From the NCBI GenBank assembly GCA_039802005.1, contig JBDRVV010000011.1, positions 1 to 64,000 on the forward strand: a DNA stretch of 64,000 bases. The letters are read 5' to 3'. Shown in pieces: positions 25,830-34,716 of the stretch. Each line of letters starts with the position of its first letter. Within the stretch, counting starts at the first letter, position 1. The DNA comes from a candidate division WOR-3 bacterium. GTDB taxonomy: Bacteria > Hydrothermota > Tepidihabitantia > SM23-42 > JAOAFX01. A program made the translations under genes and the position numbers. The notes below the pieces were generated by a model. That model was not told where the DNA came from. It was given only the letters and a program-made list of their open reading frames with translations, and did no database searches.

Positions 25830-27290
25830 ATGGCAATGGACAATGAAAATTCTGTCAACGCTTCAGAAGTTTATTCGAATATACATTACGACCCGAGAGA
25901 AATTCATATTTTTAGAATTGAAAGCAAAAATTTAGCATTTAAATCTTCTACACTTGAAATATATCAGTTAGATGAGATGGCGTATGAATTTTTGACTTCT
26001 CCAAAAACAGCCATTGAAAAATATTCTTTGACTGAAATTAGTGACCTGTACGCTGCTTTATTGAAATTAGGCTTTTTTGATAGTCTCAAAGATGATAAAA
26101 TAGATAATCTATCCAGTGTGAATGCTTCTCAACCTATATCGCAATTAATGATGATTGTGTCACAAGATTGCAATTTGAATTGCATTTATTGCCTTGCTGA
26201 CAAAGGTGCTTTTTATAAAAGACACACGCCCATGCCACCCGAAATAGGCATTAAATCTATAGATTTTTTAATGCACGAATCTGGTGATGCAAAAATTTGT
26301 TTAGTTTCGTTTACGGGTGGAGAACCATTATTAAACTTTCCGACGATAAAGATCACCGTGGAATACGGCAAGAAAATGGCAGAGAAGTATAATAAAGAAA
26401 TTCTTTTTCTTCTTTCTACAAACGGTTCTGTTCTTGATGATAAAATACTGCAGTTTATAAAGAATTATAAAATATACCTGAATCTAAGTTTAGATGGACC
26501 ACCTGATGTCCAGAATCGATGTAGACCATTCAAAAACGGAATAGGTTCATATGACATAGTAGTAAAGAATCTCAAAAAATTATTAGAACATTATGATCCA
26601 GACAGGATATTAATAAGGACGACGATCACAAGGTATAATTTAGATATGATTAATACAGCTGAACATTTTTTTCAGCTTGGGGCAAGAAGACTTTCGTTTG
26701 GTAAAGCCGCGCCAAATGCGTTTTGTGATTATCGGATATATGGAATTGATCCTAATACCGCAATGGGAGAGATTTATCTTAAAAATTACCTTAATTTCTG
26801 TAAATACATGGTTGAGTGTTTTATGCAGCGTCCCGAGATATCTTTTGCTAATATGAGAGATATTGCAAACTTACATTTTAGATTAAGAAAACCCTTGGGC
26901 TGTGGAATGGGACAATACCAAGTTGCTATTTCGCCAAATGGCGAAATATATCCTTGCGGCGTGTTTATTGGACTTCAAAATTACCTCATGGGGAATTTGA
27001 ATCAAGGATTCAGCAGAAATTGTCAGTCGAAATATCACCAGATTATTAGTAACCGGAGAAAAATTTGTAATGTGTGTTGGGCGAGAAATATATGTGGGGG
27101 CGGATGTCATGCCGGGGATCTATTGGATGATTATAAACCAATTTCAGAAATTGTCTGTAATTTCGCCCAAAGAGTTCTTGAAATAAATTTGTTTGCTTAT
27201 GCTTATTTGGTTGACTTAGTTGGGTACGAATATTTAAATAAGAGACTTGCTAAATACCGGGCGGAGAGAACTTCTGCTGAGGGTACTTAA
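25830..27290 (+). CDS. Radical SAM/SPASM peptide maturase
   Basis: A 486-residue enzyme. The N-terminal ~100 residues (IHIFRIES...LEIYQLDEMAYEFL) resemble the recognition region of thioether-forming (SCIFF/ranthipeptide-type) maturases. The radical SAM motif CNLNCIYC is at about 113-120. TGGEPLLNF is the SAM-binding GGE motif. A C-terminal SPASM domain has CGMG, YPCG and CNVCWARNICGGGC for auxiliary [4Fe-4S] clusters. GGAGG at 25820-25824 fixes the ATG at 25830, although the frame is open further upstream. It probably modifies the Cys-rich peptide encoded 33 nt downstream. Confidence 0.9.
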   Translation: MAMDNENSVNASEVYSNIHYDPREIHIFRIESKNLAFKSSTLEIYQLDEMAYEFLTSPKTAIEKYSLTEISDLYAALLKLGFFDSLKDDKIDNLSSVNASQPISQLMMIVSQDCNLNCIYCLADKGAFYKRHTPMPPEIGIKSIDFLMHESGDAKICLVSFTGGEPLLNFPTIKITVEYGKKMAEKYNKEILFLLSTNGSVLDDKILQFIKNYKIYLNLSLDGPPDVQNRCRPFKNGIGSYDIVVKNLKKLLEHYDPDRILIRTTITRYNLDMINTAEHFFQLGARRLSFGKAAPNAFCDYRIYGIDPNTAMGEIYLKNYLNFCKYMVECFMQRPEISFANMRDIANLHFRLRKPLGCGMGQYQVAISPNGEIYPCGVFIGLQNYLMGNLNQGFSRNCQSKYHQIISNRRKICNVCWARNICGGGCHAGDLLDDYKPISEIVCNFAQRVLEINLFAYAYLVDLVGYEYLNKRLAKYRAERTSAEGT

Positions 27291-27323
27291 AGACAACAGT
27301 GCGGTTGAAAGGAGGTGATAGAT

Positions 27324-27461
27324 ATGGCACACATAAGGCTTCTTAATCGAGGACCAAGCGTGCCTCATACGACTGAACCACCATCGCCTTGTACCTGTTG
27401 CCCAGAATTAAACTTTGGGGCAACTGTTGAGTGCGATGGCCTTTATGTCTACATTCCATAA
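27324..27461 (+). CDS. Candidate RiPP precursor peptide, 45 residues, Cys-rich
   Basis: A short gene with an excellent Shine-Dalgarno site (AAAGGAGGTGATAG at 27308-27321). The product starts MAHIRLLNRGPSV, continues with a Pro/Thr-rich linker and ends in a Cys-bearing core: PCTCCPE, then ECDGLYVYIP. Cysteines are at 23, 25, 26 and 37. A basic leader, a Pro linker, four clustered Cys and a position directly after a SPASM maturase and before a peptidase and exporter are what a ribosomally made, modified peptide would show. It matches no family I can name. The modification (thioether or other) is inferred. Confidence 0.75.
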   Translation: MAHIRLLNRGPSVPHTTEPPSPCTCCPELNFGATVECDGLYVYIP

Positions 27462-27516
27462 ATAATCGCATCTCTGCAGGGTTCTTTCCGCCCTTATACG
27501 AAGAAAGGAGTTTAAT

Positions 27517-28557
27517 ATGAATCATGTTGTTCTAATAAAGTATCCTAAGCTTGTCATTTTTCTATGCCTCTTAACTTGCTTTCCCCACATTAATAGTGAA
27601 AAAAGCAAGTTAGTGCAAATAGAAGAAGCATGCCGCGAATACTTCAATACGGCATACACGCATAATTACGCTAAATACTTGCAGTTTTATTCAAAACATG
27701 ATACACCATCGGATTCTACTACTTTTGACAAATGGTGTAAAATCCTTTCTAATCTCAAAATTGTTGTGGATGGTGTTGAAAAGAAATCATACAATTCTAC
27801 TTCATATTATAGAGTTTTAGTTTCCGCTTATACAAAAGATGGTAAGCAAAAAGTAATGGAAAGGATTGTCTATTTTGCCGATGAGAATGGTAAGATAGTT
27901 ATTGTAAATTGGAAATTCTTTACAAAAGATTGGAAATTATTTCGGTCAAAATACTTTAATATCTATAGCAGGCAAATTGTATCTGATAGTATGATAACCG
28001 ACATTGATAATTTTTATGAAGATGTAACACAGGAACTGGGAGTACAGCACGAACGAATCGATTACTATCTATGCAAAGACAAAGAGGAAGCAGGCTTGCT
28101 CCAGGGTAAACTAAGTAGTGCAGGTGGTACTTGTTTCCCCGGGAAAACAAAAACAATAATTGCTCCCGCGCTGAGTTATCATGAAATAGTTCACGCAATT
28201 ACATATGCGATTGTTGATGTTTCCATGGACTTTTTGGTGGAAGGAGTTGCTACTTACTATACGTTTATATGGGAACCACAGAAGCTAGATAGTATTATAG
28301 ACGAATTGAGATTGAAAAATCAATTAGCTCCTCTTGATACTCTTATGTGGAAATTTCGTAGTATTCCTGAAGACATTGCCTATTTTGAGGCTGCTTCTTT
28401 TGTTAAATTCTTGATTACAAATTATGGCATTAAGTCTTTTGTGGCATTATACAAAGGAGCAAAAAGTTGGGACAGCCTTGTTGCAGCGTTACACGAAATC
28501 TATGGAAAGGCGCTGAATGAAATTAATGACGAATGGTTATTGTGGTTAACGAAGTAG
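27517..28557 (+). CDS. Secreted HExxH metallopeptidase-like protein
   Basis: A 346-residue protein with an N-terminal hydrophobic signal (KLVIFLCLLTCFPHINS), so it acts outside the cytoplasm. The N-terminal ~130 residues (FNTAYTHNYAKYLQFYSKHD) resemble an NTF2/DUF4440-like fold. The C-terminal half has a gluzincin zinc site, HEIVH at about 222-226 with the third ligand in LVEGVATYY some 15-20 residues later. AAAGGAG precedes the ATG. In this cluster it may trim the exported peptide or act in self-protection. Neither role can be decided from sequence. Confidence 0.78.
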   Translation: MNHVVLIKYPKLVIFLCLLTCFPHINSEKSKLVQIEEACREYFNTAYTHNYAKYLQFYSKHDTPSDSTTFDKWCKILSNLKIVVDGVEKKSYNSTSYYRVLVSAYTKDGKQKVMERIVYFADENGKIVIVNWKFFTKDWKLFRSKYFNIYSRQIVSDSMITDIDNFYEDVTQELGVQHERIDYYLCKDKEEAGLLQGKLSSAGGTCFPGKTKTIIAPALSYHEIVHAITYAIVDVSMDFLVEGVATYYTFIWEPQKLDSIIDELRLKNQLAPLDTLMWKFRSIPEDIAYFEAASFVKFLITNYGIKSFVALYKGAKSWDSLVAALHEIYGKALNEINDEWLLWLTK

Positions 28558-28567
28558 GAAGTAGAGA

Positions 28568-30334
28568 TTGGATAACAAATCAGACTTCGGAGTTGAACTA
28601 AGATTTATACGCTCTTTTATCTTACCTCATTGGAAAGTAGGAATTACAATTCTATGTGCCACTTTATTATCTACGGGCTTAAGGACCGTTAGACCACTGT
28701 TGATTCTATTCTTGATTGATGATGTTTTCGTGTGCAAAAATTTTACATTGTTGAAGGGCGTTGCCTTTCTGTATTTCCTAAATGTAGCCATATCTTATAT
28801 TCTCCTTTTGCTTCAAGACTTTTGGATTGAAAAAACAAAACAGAAAATCAAATTTTTTATACTATTGGGTTTGTTTAAGCATATTCAACTATTGCCAATT
28901 TCTTTTTTCAGAGATAAGGAATCAGGATACTTAAGTACCCGAATAATATCAGACACAGAATCATTGGGCAACATATTTACTGATATATTTACTAATATTG
29001 CTACCCCTTTCTTTACCATTATCGCTATCATTTCCATAACATTTGCAATTAGTGAAATCTTAGCTCTTGCTATGATTATTTTAATTCCTATTTATGTTTT
29101 GATGACATTTTTATTTCTTAGAAGAATAAGACGAGTAACTAATGAAGTACAAGAAGCACAAGCAACCATGGGGAATAAATATCAGGAAGTTTTCTCTTCC
29201 GTTTATTTTATCAAATCGCATGGTCTTGAAAACTTTTTTAAATTAAGAATAATTAAAGATTTAAAAGCTTTAATTAAAAGGTCAATAGTAAAAGAATATC
29301 TAAGGGCAGCTATCTATGATACAACTTCTTTGATAACTGCCTTGAGCACATTAGCTGTGATATACATCCTTGGAATTCAAATTATGCACGGCAGAACATC
29401 TGTGGGAACGGTCTATGTTGTGATTGCGTATCTAAATATGATTTTTTCGAATATCCAATCTCTCATATATACAAATACAAGGATTCAACAATCAATTGCT
29501 ATAATTAAAAGAATTTATCATGTTTTAGATACCCCTGTTTCTGGTGAATATCAATGTGGATTAGCACCTCCCGTGGTAAAGAAAGTGCGATATTATAATG
29601 TTACGTTTGCCTATGATTCAAAGAAGGAAATATTAAAACAGATAAATTTAGTTTTTAATGAAAATGAAATTACTGCACTGGTGGGGGAGAGTGGTACAGG
29701 GAAGACAACTATAATAAATTTGTTGTTAGGATTATACGATTCATATAAAGGGAAAATCTTTCTAAATAACACGGAATTAAGAAGAATTGACAAACGAGCT
29801 TTAAGGAGGATGATAAGTTTGGTTCCACAGGAACCGTTCTTGTTTAGCACTACAATCAAAGAGAACATAAAGATGGGAAAACCTGATGCCTCTGATAAAG
29901 AAATAGTAGAATCAGCGAGATTGGCTTACGCCCATGATTTTATTAACAATCTTCCCTATCGTTATGAAACGATAGTTGGCGAAAAAGGTGCTAAACTATC
30001 GGGCGGTGAAAAACAAAGGATTGCATTAGCACGCGCAATCATAAAGAATCCAAAAATTTTGATTATTGATGAAGGAACTTCCCAAATTGATTCATTTTCA
30101 GAAAATCTCATCCAGAAATCTTTGAAGAATTTAAAGCGCGGACGTATCATTATTTTAGTAGCTCATAGGCTTGCCACCATATTAGAAGCCGATATGATAT
30201 TTGTGTTAGATAAAGGCAAAATTGTTGCTAAAGGAAACCATGATTATTTATTAGAAAACTGTGAATGTTACCGACATCTATTTGAATCTCAGATTGAAGC
30301 GCTAACACCAAAAAATTTATCAAAAAATCAGTGA
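28568..30334 (+). CDS. ABC exporter (fused TMD-NBD)
   Basis: A 588-residue type IV ABC half-transporter with six TM helices in the first ~320 residues. Walker A GESGTGKTT is near 374, Q-loop LVPQEPFLFS, signature LSGGEKQRIALARA near 477 and Walker B ILIIDEG near 497. There is no N-terminal C39 peptidase domain, so leader removal must be done by another protein, plausibly the HExxH neighbour. The start is TTG at 28568 after AGGA. With the HlyD-like adaptor it would form a trans-envelope exporter for the peptide. Confidence 0.9.
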   Translation: MDNKSDFGVELRFIRSFILPHWKVGITILCATLLSTGLRTVRPLLILFLIDDVFVCKNFTLLKGVAFLYFLNVAISYILLLLQDFWIEKTKQKIKFFILLGLFKHIQLLPISFFRDKESGYLSTRIISDTESLGNIFTDIFTNIATPFFTIIAIISITFAISEILALAMIILIPIYVLMTFLFLRRIRRVTNEVQEAQATMGNKYQEVFSSVYFIKSHGLENFFKLRIIKDLKALIKRSIVKEYLRAAIYDTTSLITALSTLAVIYILGIQIMHGRTSVGTVYVVIAYLNMIFSNIQSLIYTNTRIQQSIAIIKRIYHVLDTPVSGEYQCGLAPPVVKKVRYYNVTFAYDSKKEILKQINLVFNENEITALVGESGTGKTTIINLLLGLYDSYKGKIFLNNTELRRIDKRALRRMISLVPQEPFLFSTTIKENIKMGKPDASDKEIVESARLAYAHDFINNLPYRYETIVGEKGAKLSGGEKQRIALARAIIKNPKILIIDEGTSQIDSFSENLIQKSLKNLKRGRIIILVAHRLATILEADMIFVLDKGKIVAKGNHDYLLENCECYRHLFESQIEALTPKNLSKNQ

Positions 30335-30464
30335 CAACATCTGGGGGGGCGTCTTTCATCAAAATAAAATCTTACCCAAATTAAATTTAGATTCTCAGGC
30401 GAATAAGAGTATAGTTTTAGAATTGAATTAATCATGCTCTTTACTCCTGTGATCATATCTCTTT
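30335..30464. other. Spacer between the exporter and transposase remnant
   Basis: No gene seen. The stretch includes a run of seven G after the exporter stop and AT-rich sequence. It marks the boundary between the peptide cluster and insertion-sequence debris. Confidence 0.4.
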
Positions 30465-31366
30465 CTATGCACTCGGACAATTCAAAGCCCGATTGTATGG
30501 CGTATCAATATCATAGGTCTTATAAACCTTGCCCCCAACCCGCACCTTCTTCTGCAGCATCATCTTGGGAATAAAATAATTATGCAAGGTGGAAATCAAC
30601 GGCATCAACTCTTTTAAAAGCATCCGTATCATAACGACAATAACCAACATACGAACGCACCAAAGTAAAATTCTGACTTTCCACTGTCCTGCCCAAACCA
30701 TCGTTATTCTGTGCCGTTCTGAATTCAACTCCACATTCCTAACCCGACCTTTGGCTTCTCAAAATGCGGCTCCACCGGAATTTTCTTCTTCAAAACCGAG
30801 GCATGCGGATGGGGACGATACCGCCGGGCTATACGATACTGGTCTTTGATTGGTTTTAATAACCGCTCAATCGTTGCCGAACTGATGGTCTTTAAAAGGT
30901 CTTTAATTGATTCGGGAATATGTTTTAATGGCTGTAAATCATACCGTTCTTCTTCAGGAAATGTATCAAGATATGTTTGTGCGATACCATTAAAGAGCCA
31001 GTCTTGATTGATGGTAATAAAGGCTTTGAGATGGATGCTGGAGCGATAATGAGACAATACCCACAGGGCTTTGAGATAGGGTAATAATTCCTGGGTGTAT
31101 TTCTTTTTTCGGCCACGTTTATGGACAAAGGTAATAGTTGGGTCACCCACGAGTTTTACACCTTGGGGGGTATAATAGACCTTGCCGGTATGATTAAGAA
31201 GTGTAGTGATGTATTTTCTGTGCAAATGGAGGGCCTTTACGAGGTCATCAAGGATTTCTTTTTTCTGCTTTTTTGACGCCTTGCGATAAAGCAAGGCATT
31301 TGATTTAATTATTGACCTTTTGGCTTTCATGGTGTATACTTCCTCCGGAATATCTATTGCGATCAT
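30465..31366 (-). pseudogene. DDE-integrase-type transposase remnant
   Basis: Two overlapping minus-strand pieces belong to one decayed transposase. The 5' piece (30725-31366, 213 residues) has the helix-turn-helix region (KKEILDDLVKALHLHRKYIT) and linker up to EPHFEKPKVGLG. The 3' piece (30465-30734) ends with the typical tail YFIPKMMLQKKVRVGGKVYK. The central catalytic DDE core is missing, so the element has an internal deletion and frameshift. A short inverted pair, ATAGGGGCTCC/GGGAGTCCCTAT at about 31367-31405, may be its end. Confidence 0.8.
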
Positions 31367-31369
31367 AGG

Positions 31370-31627
31370 GGCTCCTTTCAGGAAATATATACTTGGGAGT
31401 CCCTATGTTTTCAAGTACCTGAGTAAGATAATTTATTTTGATTAAATAACCCCATTTCGGTAAGATTATTTTCTTTGAAATATTGTCAATATAACACCTA
31501 ATAACACTTACATTTTATTTTCTCCATTAAACGGTTATTAACTGGATATTTCCATACTCAATCTTCTTTCGGTGCTTTAAAGCATATTGTATTACCTCGG
31601 AGTCCCAGGTCCTAACCTTTGACCGAG
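31370..31627. other. Non-coding stretch downstream of the IS110-type transposase
   Basis: About 260 bases without a gene. Near the transposase end is a CTCGG...CCGAG stem (about 31596-31625, minus or plus). In IS110/IS1111 elements one non-coding end encodes the bridge RNA, so this or the upstream flank could hold one. I could not fix the element borders. Confidence 0.35.
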
Positions 31628-32677
31628 TCAGTGAAATTGACTAAAATAATGTGAGGTTTCCTGGGGCTCTTGGTACTCTTTTTTTGTTCGTAAAACCCAA
31701 TAAGCAAACATCGCTAATTTTCGCGCTGTCGCTATCGCCGCGGTGGCCTTGCCTTTTAAACGACTCTTTTTCTCATAATAGAAACCTAAATAAGGTGAAG
31801 ACCTTGTCGCCGGATAAACGGCCTCAATAAACGCCCACTTCAACCATTTATTGCAACCCTTGATTAAATGGCCATGATAAATCCGTCCACCAGAGGCATA
31901 GATTGAAGGGACTAAACCACAGTAACTCCAGAAATGGCGATAGCTTTTAAAGCGATTAATATCGTCAATTTCCAGGGCAATCAACGGGGCGAAGACCTCA
32001 CCAATCCCAGGTATGGTCTGTAAAAGTCTTACTCGTTCATCCTGGAATAAATCGTCTTTTATTACTTCGCGCAAGTCCTTTAATAAGGATTCGACATATT
32101 GGAGGAGTTGAAGATGCTGTTTGAGGAGCAAAGATTCTTCACCGGGCAGAACCACGGACTCAAGAAATCTTCTGCCTAATCTCCCAAATAAATCAGTAAC
32201 CGAGGGTAAGGGGATATGATTGCGCTCAAGGAGAATATGAATACGGTTTTTAATCCGGGTTGAAGTATTGACCAGGAAAGTGCGATGTCTAAGCAAGTAT
32301 TTTTTCACTCTGATTTCTTTGGCTGGGACGTAGACCTCAGGGATATAATTAACCCTTAATAAATGAGCCAGTGTCTTTGCATCAACGGTATCGGTTTTAA
32401 GGTGAGCATGGGCAATTGCTTTAACCTTAACAGGATTGGCTAAGAGTACTTTCTCCACCTGGGGCATGCTTTCAAATAAATCATACACCACGCCCCAATT
32501 TCTTCCTGCTTCTAAAACCACCTGATAAGTAGAATTGTTTTCCAAAGACGTAAAGAGCTTATGCACCTCCTCTACGGTATTTGCTATTCGCACAATAGTT
32601 TTGAACGTGCCATCTTCAGTTGCCACCGCTACCACAGAGTATTTTTTATGTGCATCCACACCAAGATAATATGTCAT
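31628..32677 (-). mobile_element. IS110-family transposase
   Basis: A full-length 349-residue DEDD recombinase. The N-terminal RuvC-like domain starts MTYYLGVDAHKKYSVVAVA with the first catalytic Asp. The second conserved block is LLQTIPGIGEVFAPLIALEI followed by YCGLVPSIYASGG, the transposase_20 domain with the catalytic Ser expected near GGRIYHG. GGGAGG precedes the ATG at 32677. It looks intact. Together with the broken transposase it separates the peptide cluster from the next operon. Confidence 0.92.
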
Positions 32678-32767
32678 AAAAACCTCCCTTTTCTAATCTT
32701 CTGCAATTATATTCCATTAATAATTAATTCCAATATTTCATTATATCCTTTGATTCAAATCGCATGG

Positions 32768-32795
32768 TTGACAAACAAAATTTTTTAATTATATT
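32768..32795 (+). promoter_or_regulatory. Promoter with a long structured leader
   Basis: TTGACA at 32768-32773, a 16-bp spacer and TATATT at 32790-32795 predict a start near 32802. The first gene with a ribosome site begins at 33023, giving a leader of about 220 nt. Confidence 0.6.
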
Positions 32796-32815
32796 TAAGT
32801 GTGATTTTTATGTTT

Positions 32816-32892
32816 TGCCTTTTCCGGTTCCGTAAAGGAGTACGGAAATGACTCCCCGGGTATTTAGACCCGGTCGGGTCTATGGAAAAGCA
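32816..32892 (+). ncRNA. Structured 5' leader element (candidate riboswitch, class unknown)
   Basis: A closing stem TGCcTTTTCC (32816-32825) with GGAAAAGCA (32884-32892) encloses two perfect hairpins: TTCCGTA-AAGGAG-TACGGAA (32828-32847) and CCGGGT-ATTTAG-ACCCGG (32856-32873). The first loop (GGAG) can pair with CTCC at 32852-32855. An alternative hairpin AGACCC-GGTC-GGGTCT (32866-32881) competes with the second stem. It lies in a predicted leader upstream of redox genes. I do not recognise it as a known class. Confidence 0.55.
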
Positions 32893-33022
32893 GAACCACT
32901 AACTTCCACACTATCATACAACAATCTTATAGTTTATTATTCCCAATTATTGCAAAAAAGTCTGCAACCAAGAGTAGATGGTTTTAAGGTTTTGGTTGGG
33001 ACGCTGGTCGAAAGGAGGCGAT

Positions 33023-33325
33023 ATGCCCAATCCCTGGGATAAAATAGTGGGAACAAAAGAATATAATAAAAACTACGAAAGGCTAATCAAGGTTGCCCGT
33101 CAAAAAGGCTATGTCTTTAATAAAAAGATAAGCCGGGTAAAAAAGGTGATTGGTCTGATGACAATGAATTATCTTGAATACGGAAAATACTATTGCCCCT
33201 GTAAACAGAGTGAACCACCGGACCTGAAAAATGATGTTCTCTGCCCCTGCCCGACACTTGATGAAGAAGTGAAAAAAGATGGACACTGTTTTTGTGAATT
33301 ATTTTTTAGGAAGGAGAAAAAATAA
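33023..33325 (+). CDS. Ferredoxin:thioredoxin reductase catalytic-type protein
   Basis: A 100-residue protein with the FTR beta-subunit Cys pattern: YYCPCKQ, LCPCP and GHCFCELFF. These ligate a [4Fe-4S] cluster next to a redox-active disulfide. The ATG at 33023 follows AAAGGAGGCGAT; an in-frame extension upstream is not needed. It probably hands electrons from ferredoxin to thioredoxin-like partners. It opens the operon behind the structured leader and is followed by a palindromic CCCTTGAAGGGAGAG unit at 33345-33378. Confidence 0.88.
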   Translation: MPNPWDKIVGTKEYNKNYERLIKVARQKGYVFNKKISRVKKVIGLMTMNYLEYGKYYCPCKQSEPPDLKNDVLCPCPTLDEEVKKDGHCFCELFFRKEKK

Positions 33326-33389
33326 GACCCTTAGCATTCTTCTTCTCCCTTGAAGGGAGAGAATACAGGTAAGGGTGAAAGGAATTTAT

Positions 33390-34667
33390 ATGTCTGGTAA
33401 CAACTATGAAAAGATGTGGCAAGAATTAGGACTTGATGTAAATTTGCATAACGAAGTCCTCAATTATATCAATAAATGTTTTCAAAATACCGTCGGGAAG
33501 CAAAAAAATCGTCCCAAAACGATGGAATATTTTGATAGTGTGCTCCACGAATCGCATGGTGGCAGGGTTGCAGAATTGATTGAAGAAAAATCCAAGGGCA
33601 AAAAGATTGTCGGATTTTTCTGTATCTATGTTCCTGAAGAGATAATAATGGCTTTGGATTTAGTGCCAATTGCCCTGTGCGGGGGCACAAATTTTTCTGT
33701 TCCTTATGCTGAAAAAATGCTACCCAGGGATATCTGTCCACTTGTAAAATCTACCTTAGGCCTTGCTTTCTCAAAGACCTGCCCTTATGCGCCAATAAAG
33801 AGTCTTGCCGTCGGTGAGACAACCTGCGATGCAAAGAAAAAAGTATGGGATATCCTTGCCCAGAAGGTAAATTTCCATATTATGGAATTGCCTCAAAAAA
33901 AGAATGTTATCGATGCCAATCTCTGGGAGAATGAAATTCATTTGTTTGCTGAGAATTTGGAGAAACTTGCAGAAAAGAAATTAAACCCATCTGTCTTGAA
34001 AGAAAAAATTGAGATAATGAATAATAAACGGAAAGTACTTCAGCGATTGGCTAAACTGAGACTCAAAGAACCAACACCAATCAGTGGTCTTGATACCCTG
34101 GTTGTTATGCAGGCAGCATTAAATGATGAACCTGTTCGCTTCACGAAAAAAGTTGAAGAATTGTGTGATGAACTTGAAGACAGAATAAAAAAAGGGATTT
34201 CACCATTTTCAGACAAGGCAAAACGAATTATGGTCTCAGGTTGCCCATCGGTTATGGGAAACTGGAAGATCCATTCTTTAATAGAAACTTCAGGGGGTGC
34301 AGTAGTAGTTGATGAGACCTGCACCGGTGTGAAATATTTCAAGGACCTTGTTGATACAAAGGCGAATGATGTTGATGGACTCCTTGGTGCAATTGCTGAC
34401 CGTTACTTAAAGTTAAACTGCTCCTGCTTTACACCGAATAATGACCGCCTTGATATGGCAAGGAATCTGGCAAAAGAAGGAAATGTAAAAGGGGTTGTTC
34501 AGTACATCCTTCAGTATTGCCACACTTATAATATCGAAGCTATCAGAATTGAAGGTGCATTAAAACAAGATAACATGCCGAGTTTAAAGATTGTTACCGA
34601 CTATTCAGAAGAAGATACTGCACAACTACGCACAAGGATTGAAGCGTTCTTAGAGACATTGAAATAA
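33390..34667 (+). CDS. 2-hydroxyacyl-CoA dehydratase/double-cubane-type FeS protein
   Basis: A 425-residue protein of the HgdB/BcrB/double-cubane-cluster family. It has many conserved Cys: DICPLVKS, KTCPYAPI, TTCDAKKK, SGCPSVMGNWK, ETCTGVKYF and NCSCFTPNNDR. GFFCIYVPEEIIMALDLVP is the family's N-terminal core. AAAGGA sets the ATG at 33390 (a GTG at 33375 is in frame). With the activase encoded downstream it would use ATP to reach very low potentials. The absence of a second dehydratase subunit nearby favours the single-subunit double-cubane type over a true dehydratase. Confidence 0.87.
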   Translation: MSGNNYEKMWQELGLDVNLHNEVLNYINKCFQNTVGKQKNRPKTMEYFDSVLHESHGGRVAELIEEKSKGKKIVGFFCIYVPEEIIMALDLVPIALCGGTNFSVPYAEKMLPRDICPLVKSTLGLAFSKTCPYAPIKSLAVGETTCDAKKKVWDILAQKVNFHIMELPQKKNVIDANLWENEIHLFAENLEKLAEKKLNPSVLKEKIEIMNNKRKVLQRLAKLRLKEPTPISGLDTLVVMQAALNDEPVRFTKKVEELCDELEDRIKKGISPFSDKAKRIMVSGCPSVMGNWKIHSLIETSGGAVVVDETCTGVKYFKDLVDTKANDVDGLLGAIADRYLKLNCSCFTPNNDRLDMARNLAKEGNVKGVVQYILQYCHTYNIEAIRIEGALKQDNMPSLKIVTDYSEEDTAQLRTRIEAFLETLK

Positions 34668-34714
34668 TGGGCAATAAAAGGCAATTAGGGGCAATTAAGG
34701 GCAATAAAGGCAAA
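34668..34714 (+). repeat. Direct repeat array (GGGCAATAAAG/GGGCAATTAA)
   Basis: Four imperfect 10-11-nt copies fill the gap between the dehydratase-type gene and its activase. They resemble the arms of the palindromic elements in the hydrogenase operon. A weak AAAGG in the last copy is the only possible ribosome site for the activase. Confidence 0.75.
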
Positions 34715-34716
34715 TA

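Noticed and set aside
32816-32892. Cobalamin riboswitch upstream of the FTR-like gene
   Set aside because: No B12-box (GCCACTG-like) sequence and the stem order does not fit; left as unknown class.
32848-33042. 64-codon ORF in the structured leader
   Set aside because: It overlaps the hairpins and the ribosome site of the FTR-like gene and has no protein-like features.
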